Of a stretch of 64,000 bases of DNA, positions 16,538 to 25,435 are shown piece by piece. Position 1 is the stretch's first letter. Every line of letters begins with the position of its first letter. The notes below the pieces were generated by a model. That model made no database searches. It was not told the origin of the DNA and saw nothing but the letters and a program-made list of their open reading frames with translations. The translations under genes and the position numbers were made by a program. This DNA comes from Phragmitibacter sp965284365 (lineage in GTDB: Bacteria > Verrucomicrobiota > Verrucomicrobiia > Verrucomicrobiales > Verrucomicrobiaceae). The stretch is from NCBI GenBank assembly GCA_965284365.1, contig OZ260079.1, positions 1,178,001-1,242,000 of the forward strand, in the 5' to 3' direction.

Positions 16538-17896
16538 ATGTTTGTCCCTTCCAACCGCCTTTTGCTTTATTTTGCTTTGGGCGGACTTCCCTTGTTCGCC
16601 TTGCTGGGTTTGGCTGGGGCTCCGGGTGTCGTCATTCTTGGTACTGCCCTTCTCATCCTGCTTACGGCCGCGCTGGATGCGCCAAGCGCTCCTGCCGCGC
16701 TTCGTATCGTCAAAGTGCATCTCACTCCTACGCTGCGAACTTCCAAAGGACGGGACGTGGAGTTGGATGCACTCGTCCAGGCTCCGGGCACTGGCCAGCG
16801 TCCCATCAAGCTCGGTCTGTCCATTCCCAAGGGTTTGACCTGTGAGCAGCCCATTTTGGAACTGCGCCGGAATGCTGAGATAGAAAACCTGGGAGGGCAA
16901 TGGACGCTCCATGCCGAGGAGCGTGGTCACTATCTGCTGGACGCCGTCTATATGGAGACGTCTTCACGCCTTGGGCTTTGGCTGGGCCGTCGTGCTATTC
17001 CCGCGAAATCAGAGATCCGTGTGTATCCCGACCTACGGCATGAACGCCAGAGCTTGGCGGCACTCTTTTTCCGGCGAGGAGCGCTTGGTACACATCAGGT
17101 CCGGCAAGTTGGAAAAGGACGAGAGTTCGAGCAACTGCGTTCCTACGCTTCAGGTGACAGCTACGAGGATATCTATTGGAAAGGCACTGCCAAGCGACGC
17201 TTTCCCATCACCAAGATGTTCCAACTGGAGCGGACGCAGGAAGTCTATCTGGCGCTCGACTGTTCGCGCAGGAGCGGCCGGACGCTCGAAGCTCCGGGGA
17301 ATGCTGAGGACGCTCCGTTTGTTGCCAAAACCCAGTTGGAACGATTCATCCAGTGCACCCTGCTTCTGGCCATGGCATGTGAGCAACAAGGCGACAAGGT
17401 AGGGCTCATCATCTTTTCCGATCATGTGCATCGACTCATCCCCGCGGGACGTGGGCAAAGCCATTATGGGGTTATCCGAGACCTGCTTTACACGCTGGAG
17501 CACCGCTCTGTGAGCCCGGATTTTGGAGACGTCTTTGTGCATATTGGCAATCGTCTGCGGCATCGCTCGCTGATGATTTTTCTCACGGATTTAGGCGAAC
17601 CCTGGCTCGCGGAGTCGTTCATCGAGGGAGTGTCGCTGATCTCTAAACGCCACGTCGTGCTCACGCATTTGTTAGGTCAGCCGGAGATCCGCCCTCTCTT
17701 CTCAAAGGGAGACGCCATCGAATCCGATGACGATCTTTACGGGCGTCTGGCGGGCCAGATGTTGTGGGATGACTTCCAGGAAACGGCGCGCACGCTGAAG
17801 CAGCACAATGTGCATCTGACTTCCTCCCAGCAGGAAGATCTGGTGGCGGATGTGCTCAGCGAATACTTGCGTGTGAAGAAGCGCCAACTCATCTAA
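16538..17896 (+). CDS. DUF58 domain protein
   Basis: A 452-residue protein. Two N-terminal membrane helices (about residues 5-45) precede a beta-rich region. The DUF58 core follows: VGKGREFEQLRSYASGDSYE and DIYWKGTAKRRFPITKMF, then a von Willebrand A-like fold (EVYLALDCSRRSGR, SLMIFLTDLGEPW). DUF58 proteins normally work with a MoxR AAA ATPase and help assemble or control membrane or periplasmic protein complexes. Here a SpoIIM-like and an RDD protein follow, the usual partners, but no moxR gene is adjacent. The start is ATG 16538; a GTG at 16520 is an alternative. Confidence 0.88.
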   Translation: MFVPSNRLLLYFALGGLPLFALLGLAGAPGVVILGTALLILLTAALDAPSAPAALRIVKVHLTPTLRTSKGRDVELDALVQAPGTGQRPIKLGLSIPKGLTCEQPILELRRNAEIENLGGQWTLHAEERGHYLLDAVYMETSSRLGLWLGRRAIPAKSEIRVYPDLRHERQSLAALFFRRGALGTHQVRQVGKGREFEQLRSYASGDSYEDIYWKGTAKRRFPITKMFQLERTQEVYLALDCSRRSGRTLEAPGNAEDAPFVAKTQLERFIQCTLLLAMACEQQGDKVGLIIFSDHVHRLIPAGRGQSHYGVIRDLLYTLEHRSVSPDFGDVFVHIGNRLRHRSLMIFLTDLGEPWLAESFIEGVSLISKRHVVLTHLLGQPEIRPLFSKGDAIESDDDLYGRLAGQMLWDDFQETARTLKQHNVHLTSSQQEDLVADVLSEYLRVKKRQLI

Positions 17897-17910
17897 CCAG
17901 AGGCCGCATT

Positions 17911-18930
17911 GTGATTGCAAATCTGAAGTCCTTCATCGAGCACGAGCGGCCCTATTGGGTCGAATTGGAGAGGGAGCTCGACAAGCTGCGAGAGAGCTCA
18001 ACGAATCTCAAGGATCTCAAGGATCTCAAAAAGACCAGGCACTTGCTCGGTCTATTCCAGCGGGCAGCCTCCGCCTTGTCCCGACTAAAAAGCCAGGCGT
18101 ATGATCCCGAGCTGATTTCTTACCTGGAGAACTTGGTGGGACATGGCTATGCGGAAATCCACTCCTCCACTCGTGATACACGGCGATTCCGTCCGTGGAC
18201 GTGGCTGGTAGAGACTTTTCCGCAGACTTTCCGGCGGCAAATCTGGGGCTTCCACATGGCTGTGGCGCTGACGCTATTTGGAGCCATCGTAGGAGCGATC
18301 ATCATCGCGGCCGATTTTGAAGGCCGGGAGGCCATCTATCCATTTCCTCACCTCATCGAACAGACGCCGAGTGAACGCGTGGCTGAAGAAGAAACTGCTA
18401 CCAGCAAAGATCACTTGGCGGGACACAAGGCCACCTTTTCTGCGCAGCTAATGCAGAACAACATCGGTGTCTCTTTCAAGGCGCTGGCGTTCGGGATGAC
18501 ATGGGGAGTAGGCACCATCCTCATCCTTTTTTACAATGGGGTCATCCTGGGTGCCGTGGCCTTCGATTATTTTATGGATGGGCAGCTAGTGTTCCTTCTG
18601 GGTTGGTTGTTGCCGCATGGTTCATTTGAAATCCCGGCAATCTTCATCGCCGGTCAGGCGGGCCTTATCCTGGGCCGTGCCCTGATCGGATGGGGAACGG
18701 CGAACTCTATGCGGGAAAGATTCCGGATGGTCACTCCTGATGTGGCGACTCTGGCGGGAGGCGCCGCTGTCATGCTGGTCTGGGCCGGCATCGTCGAAGC
18801 ATTCTTCTCACAGTATCATCACCCTGTGTTGCCTTATTCTGTAAAGATTGCCTTCGGAGCTGCGGAACTCGCGGCGCTATGGGCCTTTCTCATTTTTGCT
18901 GGCCGTCGCGCGGAACGCGTCAAACCATGA
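17911..18930 (+). CDS. SpoIIM-family (stage II sporulation protein M-like) membrane protein
   Basis: A 339-residue integral membrane protein. A charged N-terminal helical region (residues 1-100) includes a short coding repeat LKDLKDLKK. It is followed by about six membrane helices from residue 110. The loop segment between helices (NNIGVSFKALAFGMTWGVGT) and LPHGSFEIPAIFIAGQAGLILGRAL are characteristic of SpoIIM/DUF95 proteins. In non-sporulating bacteria it is found with MoxR, DUF58 and RDD genes and is probably a membrane component of that system. The start is GTG 17911, 14 bp after the DUF58 stop, and its TGA overlaps the next ATG. Confidence 0.88.
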   Translation: MIANLKSFIEHERPYWVELERELDKLRESSTNLKDLKDLKKTRHLLGLFQRAASALSRLKSQAYDPELISYLENLVGHGYAEIHSSTRDTRRFRPWTWLVETFPQTFRRQIWGFHMAVALTLFGAIVGAIIIAADFEGREAIYPFPHLIEQTPSERVAEEETATSKDHLAGHKATFSAQLMQNNIGVSFKALAFGMTWGVGTILILFYNGVILGAVAFDYFMDGQLVFLLGWLLPHGSFEIPAIFIAGQAGLILGRALIGWGTANSMRERFRMVTPDVATLAGGAAVMLVWAGIVEAFFSQYHHPVLPYSVKIAFGAAELAALWAFLIFAGRRAERVKP

Positions 18931-19682
18931 AGTCTTCCACGCTGCAGATCGCCATTCCCGAGGGCGTGACATTTTCTCTCCCGCTGGCCGGACCTGTGAC
19001 GCGGGCAGTGGCTTATTTCATCGACGTCATGGCCATCGCTGCGCTTTTCAATATCATCGCTCCGATCCTTCGTCTCATGTCAGTGACGACTGGAGACTGG
19101 GGCGCTGGCGCAGTCCTTCTTATTCAATTTGTGATACTGGAGGGGGCTCGCATGGTTTGCGAACTATTGTGGCGCGGGCAGACACTGGGTAAAAAAGTTC
19201 TCGGCCTCAGGGTGATTGATGAGCGTGGTTTGAAGCTCCGGCCTTCGCAAGTCATTGTGCGGAATCTGCTGCGCGCCGTGGATGCGCTGCCATTCTTCTA
19301 TGCGGTGGGCGGGACCGTGGCGTTATTCTCCCAGCGTTCGCAACGCCTGGGCGACCTTGCAGCGGGAACGGTGGTGATCCGTCGCGTTCCTATTTATCCG
19401 CCCGACGCCTCGTCACTGGAAGCGGGCAAATACAATTCCTTCCGCGATCATCCCCAACTCGAAATGCGGCTGCGGCAAAAGACCAGTCCAGAGGAAGCAC
19501 AGATTGCGCTGCAACTTCTCAACCGCCGGGAAGAACTGGATCCCGAACCGCGCGTTAAACTCTTCGCCCTACTGGCCGAACGTTTCCGGGAAAAGGTCAC
19601 GTTCCCCGAGGAGTCGGTGCATGGCCTGAGCGATGAACAATATGTGAGGAATGCGGCGGAGACGCTCTACCGGAAACGGTAA
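18927..19682 (+). CDS. RDD family membrane protein
   Basis: A 251-residue protein with the RDD membrane domain in residues 15-150. The first helix carries RAVAYFIDVMAIAALF (the Arg-Asp of the family name). The central GQTLGKKVLGLRVID motif is present, as is the later RLGDLAAGTVVIR. A cytosolic tail of about 90 charged residues follows. It starts at ATG 18927, overlapping the SpoIIM stop (ATGA), so the two are translationally coupled. RDD proteins have been linked to ion transport in a few bacteria. In this context it is the third component of the DUF58-SpoIIM-RDD set. Confidence 0.88.
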   Translation: MKSSTLQIAIPEGVTFSLPLAGPVTRAVAYFIDVMAIAALFNIIAPILRLMSVTTGDWGAGAVLLIQFVILEGARMVCELLWRGQTLGKKVLGLRVIDERGLKLRPSQVIVRNLLRAVDALPFFYAVGGTVALFSQRSQRLGDLAAGTVVIRRVPIYPPDASSLEAGKYNSFRDHPQLEMRLRQKTSPEEAQIALQLLNRREELDPEPRVKLFALLAERFREKVTFPEESVHGLSDEQYVRNAAETLYRKR

Positions 19683-19761
19683 GTGCTCGCGGGCCGAAAG
19701 TCACTATCCACGAGGATGCCGAAACTATCGGCAACCTCTACAACGCGACTACGCGCATAGG

Positions 19762-21177
19762 TTAAGCCGTAAGACCAAACACTTCCCGGGCATCCGCCAC
19801 TTCACCGGTCACCGCTGCTGCGGCTACCATAAGGGGAGACATAAGGATGGTGCGTCCGGTGATGCTACCTTGGCGGCCTTTGAAATTGCGGTTGCTGGAG
19901 CTCGCACAAAGTTGATCGCCGATCAGTTTGTCGGGGTTCATCGCGAGGCACATGGAACAACCAGCGGCACGCCATTCGAAGCCTGCGTCTGTGAAGACAA
20001 CATCCAAGCCTTCCTGGCGGGCCAGCGCATCCACGATCTGGGAGCCTGGCACGGCGATGGCCTTCACATGGCCAGCCACGTGTTTGCCTTTGATGTATTT
20101 GGCGACTTCACGGAAATCGGAAAGGCGGCCATTGGTGCAGCTTCCCACGAAAGCCACGTCGATCCGGGTGCCTTTGATCGGCTGCCCGGCAGGGAGCTTC
20201 ATGTACTCGAGCGCTTCCTTGATCGATTCCCGCTGGGTCTCAGAGGAAGCGCCTTCAGGAGTCGGCACGGTTTCCGTCACAGAGATGGCCTGATCCGGGC
20301 TCACGCCCCAAGTCACTGTAGGTGGAACGTCTTCGGCCTTGATGTTTACGACGTCGTCATAAACCGCGTCCGCATCGGAGGCTACGGCACGCCAGCCTTC
20401 GACGGCCTTGTCCCATTCCTCAGCCTTCGGCGAGTAGGGGCGGCCTTTGAGATACTCGAAGGTTTTCTCATCGGGATTCACATAACCGCAACGCGCGCCA
20501 CCTTCGATGGACATATTGCAGACGGTCATGCGCTCTTCCATGGAGAACTCATCAAAGATATTGCCGCCGTATTCGTAGGCAAAGCCCTTGCCGCCGCCGG
20601 CGCCCAGGAGGCGGATGATGTGCAGAACGACATCTTTGGCGTACACGCCGGGATGAAGTTTACCCTCCACATTGATGCGGCGGACTTTCATGGGACTCAG
20701 CGCCATGGTCTGGGTGGCCAGAATGTCGCGCACTTGGGTGGTGCCGATTCCGAAAGCGATCGCGCCAAACGCGCCGTGCGTGGCGGTATGGGAGTCGCCG
20801 CAAGCAATGGTCGTGCCCGGCTGGGTGATTCCCTGCTCCGGCCCGACCACGTGAACGATGCCTTGCTTGCCGCTGGCGAGATTGAAATAAGTAATGCCGA
20901 AGTCATCAGCATTTTTCTGCAGTTCGGTGATCATGGCATCCGCCAAAGGATCGGCAAAAGGCTGCTCACGCTGATCGGTCGGCACGATGTGATCGACGGT
21001 CGCGAAGGTGCGGTGCGGGTAGGCCACCTTCAGCTTCAGGTCACGGACCATGCCGAAAGCCTGCGGGCTCGTCACTTCGTGAATGAGGTGGGTATCAATG
21101 AACAGTTGAGTTTGCCCGTTGGAGAGCTTGGCGACGGCGTGTGATTCCCAGACTTTAGCGAAGAGTGTTTTGCCCAT
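19762..21177 (-). CDS. leuC: 3-isopropylmalate dehydratase large subunit
   Basis: A 471-residue aconitase-family enzyme that, with LeuD, isomerises 2-isopropylmalate to 3-isopropylmalate in leucine synthesis. Cluster-binding cysteines appear in AFVGSCTNGRLSDFR and AAGCSMCLAMNPDKL, the latter carrying the CxxC pair. Other signatures include TIACGDSHTATHGAFGA and GTTQVRDILATQT. Full length. leuD is not on either side: upstream is a lipoprotein gene 78 bp away and downstream is the convergent RDD gene, so leuD must lie elsewhere. The start is MGKTLFAKVWESH at 21177. Confidence 0.96.
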   Translation of the reverse strand: MGKTLFAKVWESHAVAKLSNGQTQLFIDTHLIHEVTSPQAFGMVRDLKLKVAYPHRTFATVDHIVPTDQREQPFADPLADAMITELQKNADDFGITYFNLASGKQGIVHVVGPEQGITQPGTTIACGDSHTATHGAFGAIAFGIGTTQVRDILATQTMALSPMKVRRINVEGKLHPGVYAKDVVLHIIRLLGAGGGKGFAYEYGGNIFDEFSMEERMTVCNMSIEGGARCGYVNPDEKTFEYLKGRPYSPKAEEWDKAVEGWRAVASDADAVYDDVVNIKAEDVPPTVTWGVSPDQAISVTETVPTPEGASSETQRESIKEALEYMKLPAGQPIKGTRIDVAFVGSCTNGRLSDFREVAKYIKGKHVAGHVKAIAVPGSQIVDALARQEGLDVVFTDAGFEWRAAGCSMCLAMNPDKLIGDQLCASSSNRNFKGRQGSITGRTILMSPLMVAAAAVTGEVADAREVFGLTA

Positions 21178-21255
21178 GACGATGGATGCGATTGCAGGAC
21201 TCGCAGCCTAGCACAGCCGCGCACGGAGCGCAAAGGCTACGTGAAATCCTCTGAA

Positions 21256-21942
21256 TCAAGACTTAGGAAGAGGTTCGATCTTGAGATTGCGCAGCCTTCC
21301 CTCGGTCCCGTAAGTGGCAAACCCGAAGGGCATGCAGCGGTCAATATCTCCCGATCGCAGACTGAGCTGTCTCCCGGCGATGTTGGTGTTGATGATCGGC
21401 CGGCCATCCAGCCACACTTGGAGAGAGGCGCTCCGCACTTCGATCCGGATGGTGTACCAGCGGTTGTTGTCGAATTTCTGGCTGCTGCCTGTAGTGTTTT
21501 CCGAGGCGTCATACCCGTCGATGCAGGAAATTCCGACCTGCGACCCACCCCAACCACCCAGCACGAAGGTCACGCACCGGTCTGGCGCCTCCACCGGAAA
21601 GGTCACGCTGCCGAAGAAGTCATTCCCGATCACCCGCTTTGCTTCGTAGTTGATGGCGTAGTCCTTCAGGGGAAGGCCCTCGGCTTCCCAGGCAGGCAAA
21701 ACCATGCCGGTCATGGGACGACCCGCCAGGAGACTGAAGCCATCGGTTTCTTTCCTCAATTCGCCCGAGGAAGGAATCTTGGCGTCCTGCCACTTAGATC
21801 GAAACGTCGTGTCAAAAAGGTCCCAACGTGTCTCTTTCGCTAGTTCGCGACCTTTCGGTCCGCAGCCCAGCATCACCACGCAACCGAGCACGACACCCAC
21901 CGCACGAGCGGTTGTCAGCTTCCGGTCAGCGGCCTGGGTCAT
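21256..21942 (-). CDS. lipoprotein with DUF1080/LamG-like beta-sandwich
   Basis: A 228-residue probable lipoprotein. A hydrophobic N-terminal stretch ends in a lipobox-like VVMLGCGPKG (Cys near residue 27). The rest is beta-rich. RWYTIRIEVRSASLQVWLDG and GRPIINTNI are typical of concanavalin-like DUF1080 (3-keto-disaccharide hydrolase) or LamG domains. It sits 3 bp downstream of the serine hydrolase stop on the same strand, hence one operon. A role in binding or cleaving a glycan is inferred from fold only. Confidence 0.68.
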   Translation of the reverse strand: MTQAADRKLTTARAVGVVLGCVVMLGCGPKGRELAKETRWDLFDTTFRSKWQDAKIPSSGELRKETDGFSLLAGRPMTGMVLPAWEAEGLPLKDYAINYEAKRVIGNDFFGSVTFPVEAPDRCVTFVLGGWGGSQVGISCIDGYDASENTTGSSQKFDNNRWYTIRIEVRSASLQVWLDGRPIINTNIAGRQLSLRSGDIDRCMPFGFATYGTEGRLRNLKIEPLPKS

Positions 21943-21945
21943 GGA

Positions 21946-23172
21946 TTAAATTCTTACTGCGGCACAGACCATTTCCAGCACGCGCCAGAGCGCCTGACCG
22001 CCCAAGGTGCCTTCATGAAATCCGGTGGCCGGAATGGGCTGCCAGCCATCTCGATCATGGCTTGGCTCAGGTTGAGGCAAACCGGTCAGGGCGGGATCAT
22101 ACTGGTTGTCCTTGCCGCCCAGCTTGTAGATCACAAGATCCAACGAGGGCACCACATAGAGGCAGAAGCCGCCGGCGCCGGATTTGAAAAAGGCATCCTT
22201 CGGAGCGCCCGCCACATGCCCATCCGCGTTGTGCTCAAACTGAAGGCTGAAAGGCGTATGCGAATTGTAAGGGGACGCCGTCTGGCATTTCTTAATGTAT
22301 TCCGCCGGGACGAGCTGCTCATTCTTCCACTTGCCACCGCGTACCAGGCAGTAGCCAAAGCGCAAAGCATCCGTGGCATGAAGGGCCGTGCTCCCTGCCC
22401 CGTTGGCATGCGGCATCAAAAAATCGCCCCGGTGCAGGCAATAACCCCAAGAGCCCCATCCCTGCGGCCCGGCCAGCCGCTTCTGGATATAATCTTGCAG
22501 CCCCATCCCGGCGACATTGCGCAGCACAATGCTCGCGATGTGCGGCGAAGGTGACGAATACGAATACCCCTGCCCGGGCGCGGTCCATAGCGGGACGTCG
22601 AGGGAGGATTTGTCCAGATCTTTGATGTTCTGCCCGGGCACGGGTTTCAGGGACTGAGGCTTCCCGTTTACATAGCCCTGCGGAGCTTGGCCCTCACCCC
22701 AGTAACCTCCGGTCATGCAAAGCAGTTGTCCTAGTGAGATTTCGGCCTTGCGAGGATCATTCAAGGGCAGCGCCTGGGGCAGGTATTTCTCGGTGAAGAC
22801 CTTGGTGTCTAATCCCTCAGGCAATTTATCCTTGAACTCCTCCAGCATCACGCCGCAGGCAATGCTGGTGAAGGCTTTACCCGTGGACGCCATATCCGGA
22901 TTCGCATTCCGGCTGGCACGTCCAAAGTAACGCTCAAAACAGAGGTAGCCCTTGTGGACGACCAGAAGACCGCCGTTGGGCGTGGAGCGCTGGGTAACTT
23001 CGTAGGCTGGCTCCAGCTTTTCGAGATCAATCCCCGCCAGTGCCCTGCCTTCCGCTGCATCTTTGACCTGTCGCCATCCTCCCTCGCTGTCTGGCGGCGG
23101 GAAATAATCGTCTGCCTGAAGTGAACCGACGACGGTGAAAAGAAAAATGAGGACAGCGGGAAGCGGGCGCAT
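21946..23172 (-). CDS. secreted serine hydrolase (class C beta-lactamase family)
   Basis: A 408-residue exported penicillin-binding-protein/beta-lactamase-fold hydrolase. The signal peptide is MRPLPAVLIFLFTVVGSLQA, so the ATG at 23170-23172 is preferred over one 36 bp upstream. The catalytic SxxK motif is in MASTGKAFTSI and the second motif Tyr-x-Ser in GYSYSSPSPHIAS. A C-terminal segment FFKSGAGGFCLYVVPSLDL carries the third motif region. Members are periplasmic esterases or D-aminopeptidases. It is transcribed with the DUF1080-like lipoprotein and probably with the DUF1080 gene 69 bp upstream. Confidence 0.87.
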   Translation of the reverse strand: MRPLPAVLIFLFTVVGSLQADDYFPPPDSEGGWRQVKDAAEGRALAGIDLEKLEPAYEVTQRSTPNGGLLVVHKGYLCFERYFGRASRNANPDMASTGKAFTSIACGVMLEEFKDKLPEGLDTKVFTEKYLPQALPLNDPRKAEISLGQLLCMTGGYWGEGQAPQGYVNGKPQSLKPVPGQNIKDLDKSSLDVPLWTAPGQGYSYSSPSPHIASIVLRNVAGMGLQDYIQKRLAGPQGWGSWGYCLHRGDFLMPHANGAGSTALHATDALRFGYCLVRGGKWKNEQLVPAEYIKKCQTASPYNSHTPFSLQFEHNADGHVAGAPKDAFFKSGAGGFCLYVVPSLDLVIYKLGGKDNQYDPALTGLPQPEPSHDRDGWQPIPATGFHEGTLGGQALWRVLEMVCAAVRI

Positions 23173-23241
23173 GGCAAGAGAATGCGACGAAGTGCATAAT
23201 TTGGACAAAACCGGGCGAGCGGCAAAACTCTCCGACTCTGC

Positions 23242-23889
23242 TTAATCCAACTTCTTCATCCGAATGTTTTTGTACCAGACATCGTGTCCATGATCCTGGA
23301 AGCCGATGTGGCCTGTGCGGGCTTGGTCCTTCAGCGCGGTCTTGAACTTGTTTTTGCTGCCATCCGGGTTCTGCTCAGGTGTCGTCCAGTGATCCAGGCT
23401 TACGTCCTGCACGGTCTGGTCATTCAACACCACCTTAAGGATCGGCCCCTTGATCTCGACTCGCAGCTTGTTCCATTCGCCGGCAGGTTTTGCGGCATTC
23501 ACATCAGGTGCCTTGGCGTCATAGAGAGCCCCGCAATCGTGAACCCCGGCTTGTTTGCCGAAGGAATCCATGACTTGGATCTCAAATCCCTTTTGCACAG
23601 GGTCCTTCGGGTCCGCCCGGAAAAAGAGACCGCTGTTGCAGCCGGGGCTAACCTTGAATTCCAACTCCAGGATGAAGTCCCCGTAGGTTTCCTTCGACCA
23701 GAGGTAGCTTGATTGCGGAGAACGGGCCAGCTCGCCTTTCTTCACGGTCCAGACGGCCGGATTGGCAGGTTCGACGACCCATCCATCCAGATTTTTCCCG
23801 TTGAACAAATCTACAAACCCCTCTTCGCCGCGGACCGGAGCCAAAGGAGCAAATCCAGCGAGACAGAACAACAATAACGTGCGTTTCAT
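23242..23889 (-). CDS. secreted DUF1080 protein (3-keto-disaccharide hydrolase domain)
   Basis: A 215-residue exported protein with a signal peptide (residues 1-21, ending APVRG). A single DUF1080 domain follows: FVDLFNGKNLDGWVVEP, YGDFILELEFKVSPGCNSGL, then EIQVMDSFG and WNKLRVEIKGPILKVVLND. Proteins of this family occur in large numbers in Verrucomicrobia and Planctomycetes, and some cleave 3-keto-glycosides. It heads the minus-strand unit with the serine hydrolase and DUF1080-like lipoprotein. Confidence 0.9.
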   Translation of the reverse strand: MKRTLLLFCLAGFAPLAPVRGEEGFVDLFNGKNLDGWVVEPANPAVWTVKKGELARSPQSSYLWSKETYGDFILELEFKVSPGCNSGLFFRADPKDPVQKGFEIQVMDSFGKQAGVHDCGALYDAKAPDVNAAKPAGEWNKLRVEIKGPILKVVLNDQTVQDVSLDHWTTPEQNPDGSKNKFKTALKDQARTGHIGFQDHGHDVWYKNIRMKKLD

Positions 23890-24150
23890 TCCGCAGTCTG
23901 GCTGCCGCCTCTACCCGTTGTCAAGCGGAGGCCGCCCCACGTGTGGAGACGGGGCGTTGGCTCAAAGTGTGCTGAGTGGGAATTTGTGCAAAAATTCCGC
24001 TTTCAAACGTGATGCGTCGGCGACCAAAACTCCTTGAGAAACGAATTATTCTTGGCGGCCCAACCCCCTCACAAGCCCGCCAACCTTCCGACAAATCGCT
24101 TGCCAGAGAGGGAGCCCACGTGTGACATTTACGACCAGGATCCCTTACTC

Positions 24151-25422
24151 ATGGCTCGCGCTTCCAATCTGACCATCTGCTCCTTCTGCGGCAAAAGCCA
24201 TGCGGAAGTGAAGAAGCTTATTGCCGGGCCAGGGGTGTATATTTGCGACAACTGCATTCAAGTCTGCAAAACGATTCTGGATAAAGAAACCACGACGGAT
24301 CTGGATTCTCATCCGCCGCTGGTGGTGCCGAAACCGGCAGACATTCTTGCTTCGCTCGATCAACATGTGATCGGTCAGTCCTACGCTAAAAAAGTTTTAA
24401 GCGTGGCGGTGCATAATCATTACAAGCGCATCGTCAGTTTGCAGGCCAATACCGACCGCAAGACTGCGCCGATCGGCGACTTCAACGACGTCGACATCGA
24501 GAAGAGCAATGTACTGCTCGTAGGCCCGACGGGCTGCGGTAAGACCCTCCTCGCCAAATCCTTGGCTCGTCTGCTAAATGTTCCCTTCAGCATCGCAGAT
24601 GCCACCACGCTGACCGAAGCCGGCTATGTGGGCGAAGATGTGGAGAACATCATTCTGCGTCTGCTTCAGGCTGCGGATTACGATGTGGCGCGCGCCGAAA
24701 TGGGGATCATCTACATCGATGAAATTGATAAGATTGGCCGCAAAACGGAGAACGTCAGCATCACGCGTGATGTGAGTGGTGAAGGTGTGCAGCAAGCCCT
24801 TTTGAAGATCTTGGAAGGGACGGTCTGCAATGTGCCGCCTCAAGGCGGACGCAAGCATCCTCAGCAGGAGTACATCCAGGTAAATACGGAGAATATTCTG
24901 TTCATCGTTGGTGGTGCTTTTGTGGGACTGAACCAGTTCATGAAACGTCGTCGAGGCCATAAGATCATGGGCTTCGGCTCCGAGTTGGTTGCCCGTGCTG
25001 ACCGCGAAGAAGACATGAAGAAGGACATCCAGCCCGAGGATCTCCTCGGCTTTGGTCTTATTCCTGAATTCATCGGGCGACTTCCTGTGATTGTTCCCAT
25101 GGAGCAGCTCACGGAAGAAGAACTGGTCCGGGTGCTCACCGAACCGAAAAACGCCCTTATCAAACAGTATGCCAAGCTGCTGAGCATGGACGGCGTGGAC
25201 CTTCAGGTGAACCGTGATGCGCTTATCGCCATGTCGCGTGAAGCGATCAAGCGCGGCACCGGCGCTCGTGCGCTTCGCAGCATTCTGGAACGCATCATGT
25301 TGGACGTCATGTATGACATTCCAAGCCGGCGCGATGTGCGTTCGGTCACGCTGACGGAAGCTGTCATTAAAGGTGACCGCCCTCCCCTTGTGCGCAAACG
25401 TGTGGACAAGAACGCCGCCTGA
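24151..25422 (+). CDS. clpX: ATP-dependent Clp protease ATP-binding subunit ClpX
   Basis: A 423-residue AAA+ unfoldase that delivers substrates to ClpP. The N-terminal zinc-binding domain has CSFCGKSHAEVKKL and CDNCIQVC (four Cys). Walker A is GPTGCGKTLLAK, the pore loop is GYVGEDVENI and Walker B is GIIYIDEIDKIGR. Sensor 2 is in GTGARALRSILE. The ClpP-docking loop reads MGF where IGF is common. The ATG at 24151 (MARASNLTICSFC) is chosen because the zinc domain follows immediately; an in-frame ATG at 24034 adds 39 residues of no known domain. clpP is not adjacent; the upstream neighbour is an unrelated divergent gene. Confidence 0.96.
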   Translation: MARASNLTICSFCGKSHAEVKKLIAGPGVYICDNCIQVCKTILDKETTTDLDSHPPLVVPKPADILASLDQHVIGQSYAKKVLSVAVHNHYKRIVSLQANTDRKTAPIGDFNDVDIEKSNVLLVGPTGCGKTLLAKSLARLLNVPFSIADATTLTEAGYVGEDVENIILRLLQAADYDVARAEMGIIYIDEIDKIGRKTENVSITRDVSGEGVQQALLKILEGTVCNVPPQGGRKHPQQEYIQVNTENILFIVGGAFVGLNQFMKRRRGHKIMGFGSELVARADREEDMKKDIQPEDLLGFGLIPEFIGRLPVIVPMEQLTEEELVRVLTEPKNALIKQYAKLLSMDGVDLQVNRDALIAMSREAIKRGTGARALRSILERIMLDVMYDIPSRRDVRSVTLTEAVIKGDRPPLVRKRVDKNAA

Positions 25423-25435
25423 TCGGTTGCGTTAC

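Noticed and set aside
19651..21144. Long plus-strand open frame opposite leuC
   Set aside because: leuC on the minus strand is unmistakable; the antisense translation has no domain and overlaps the RDD gene's end.
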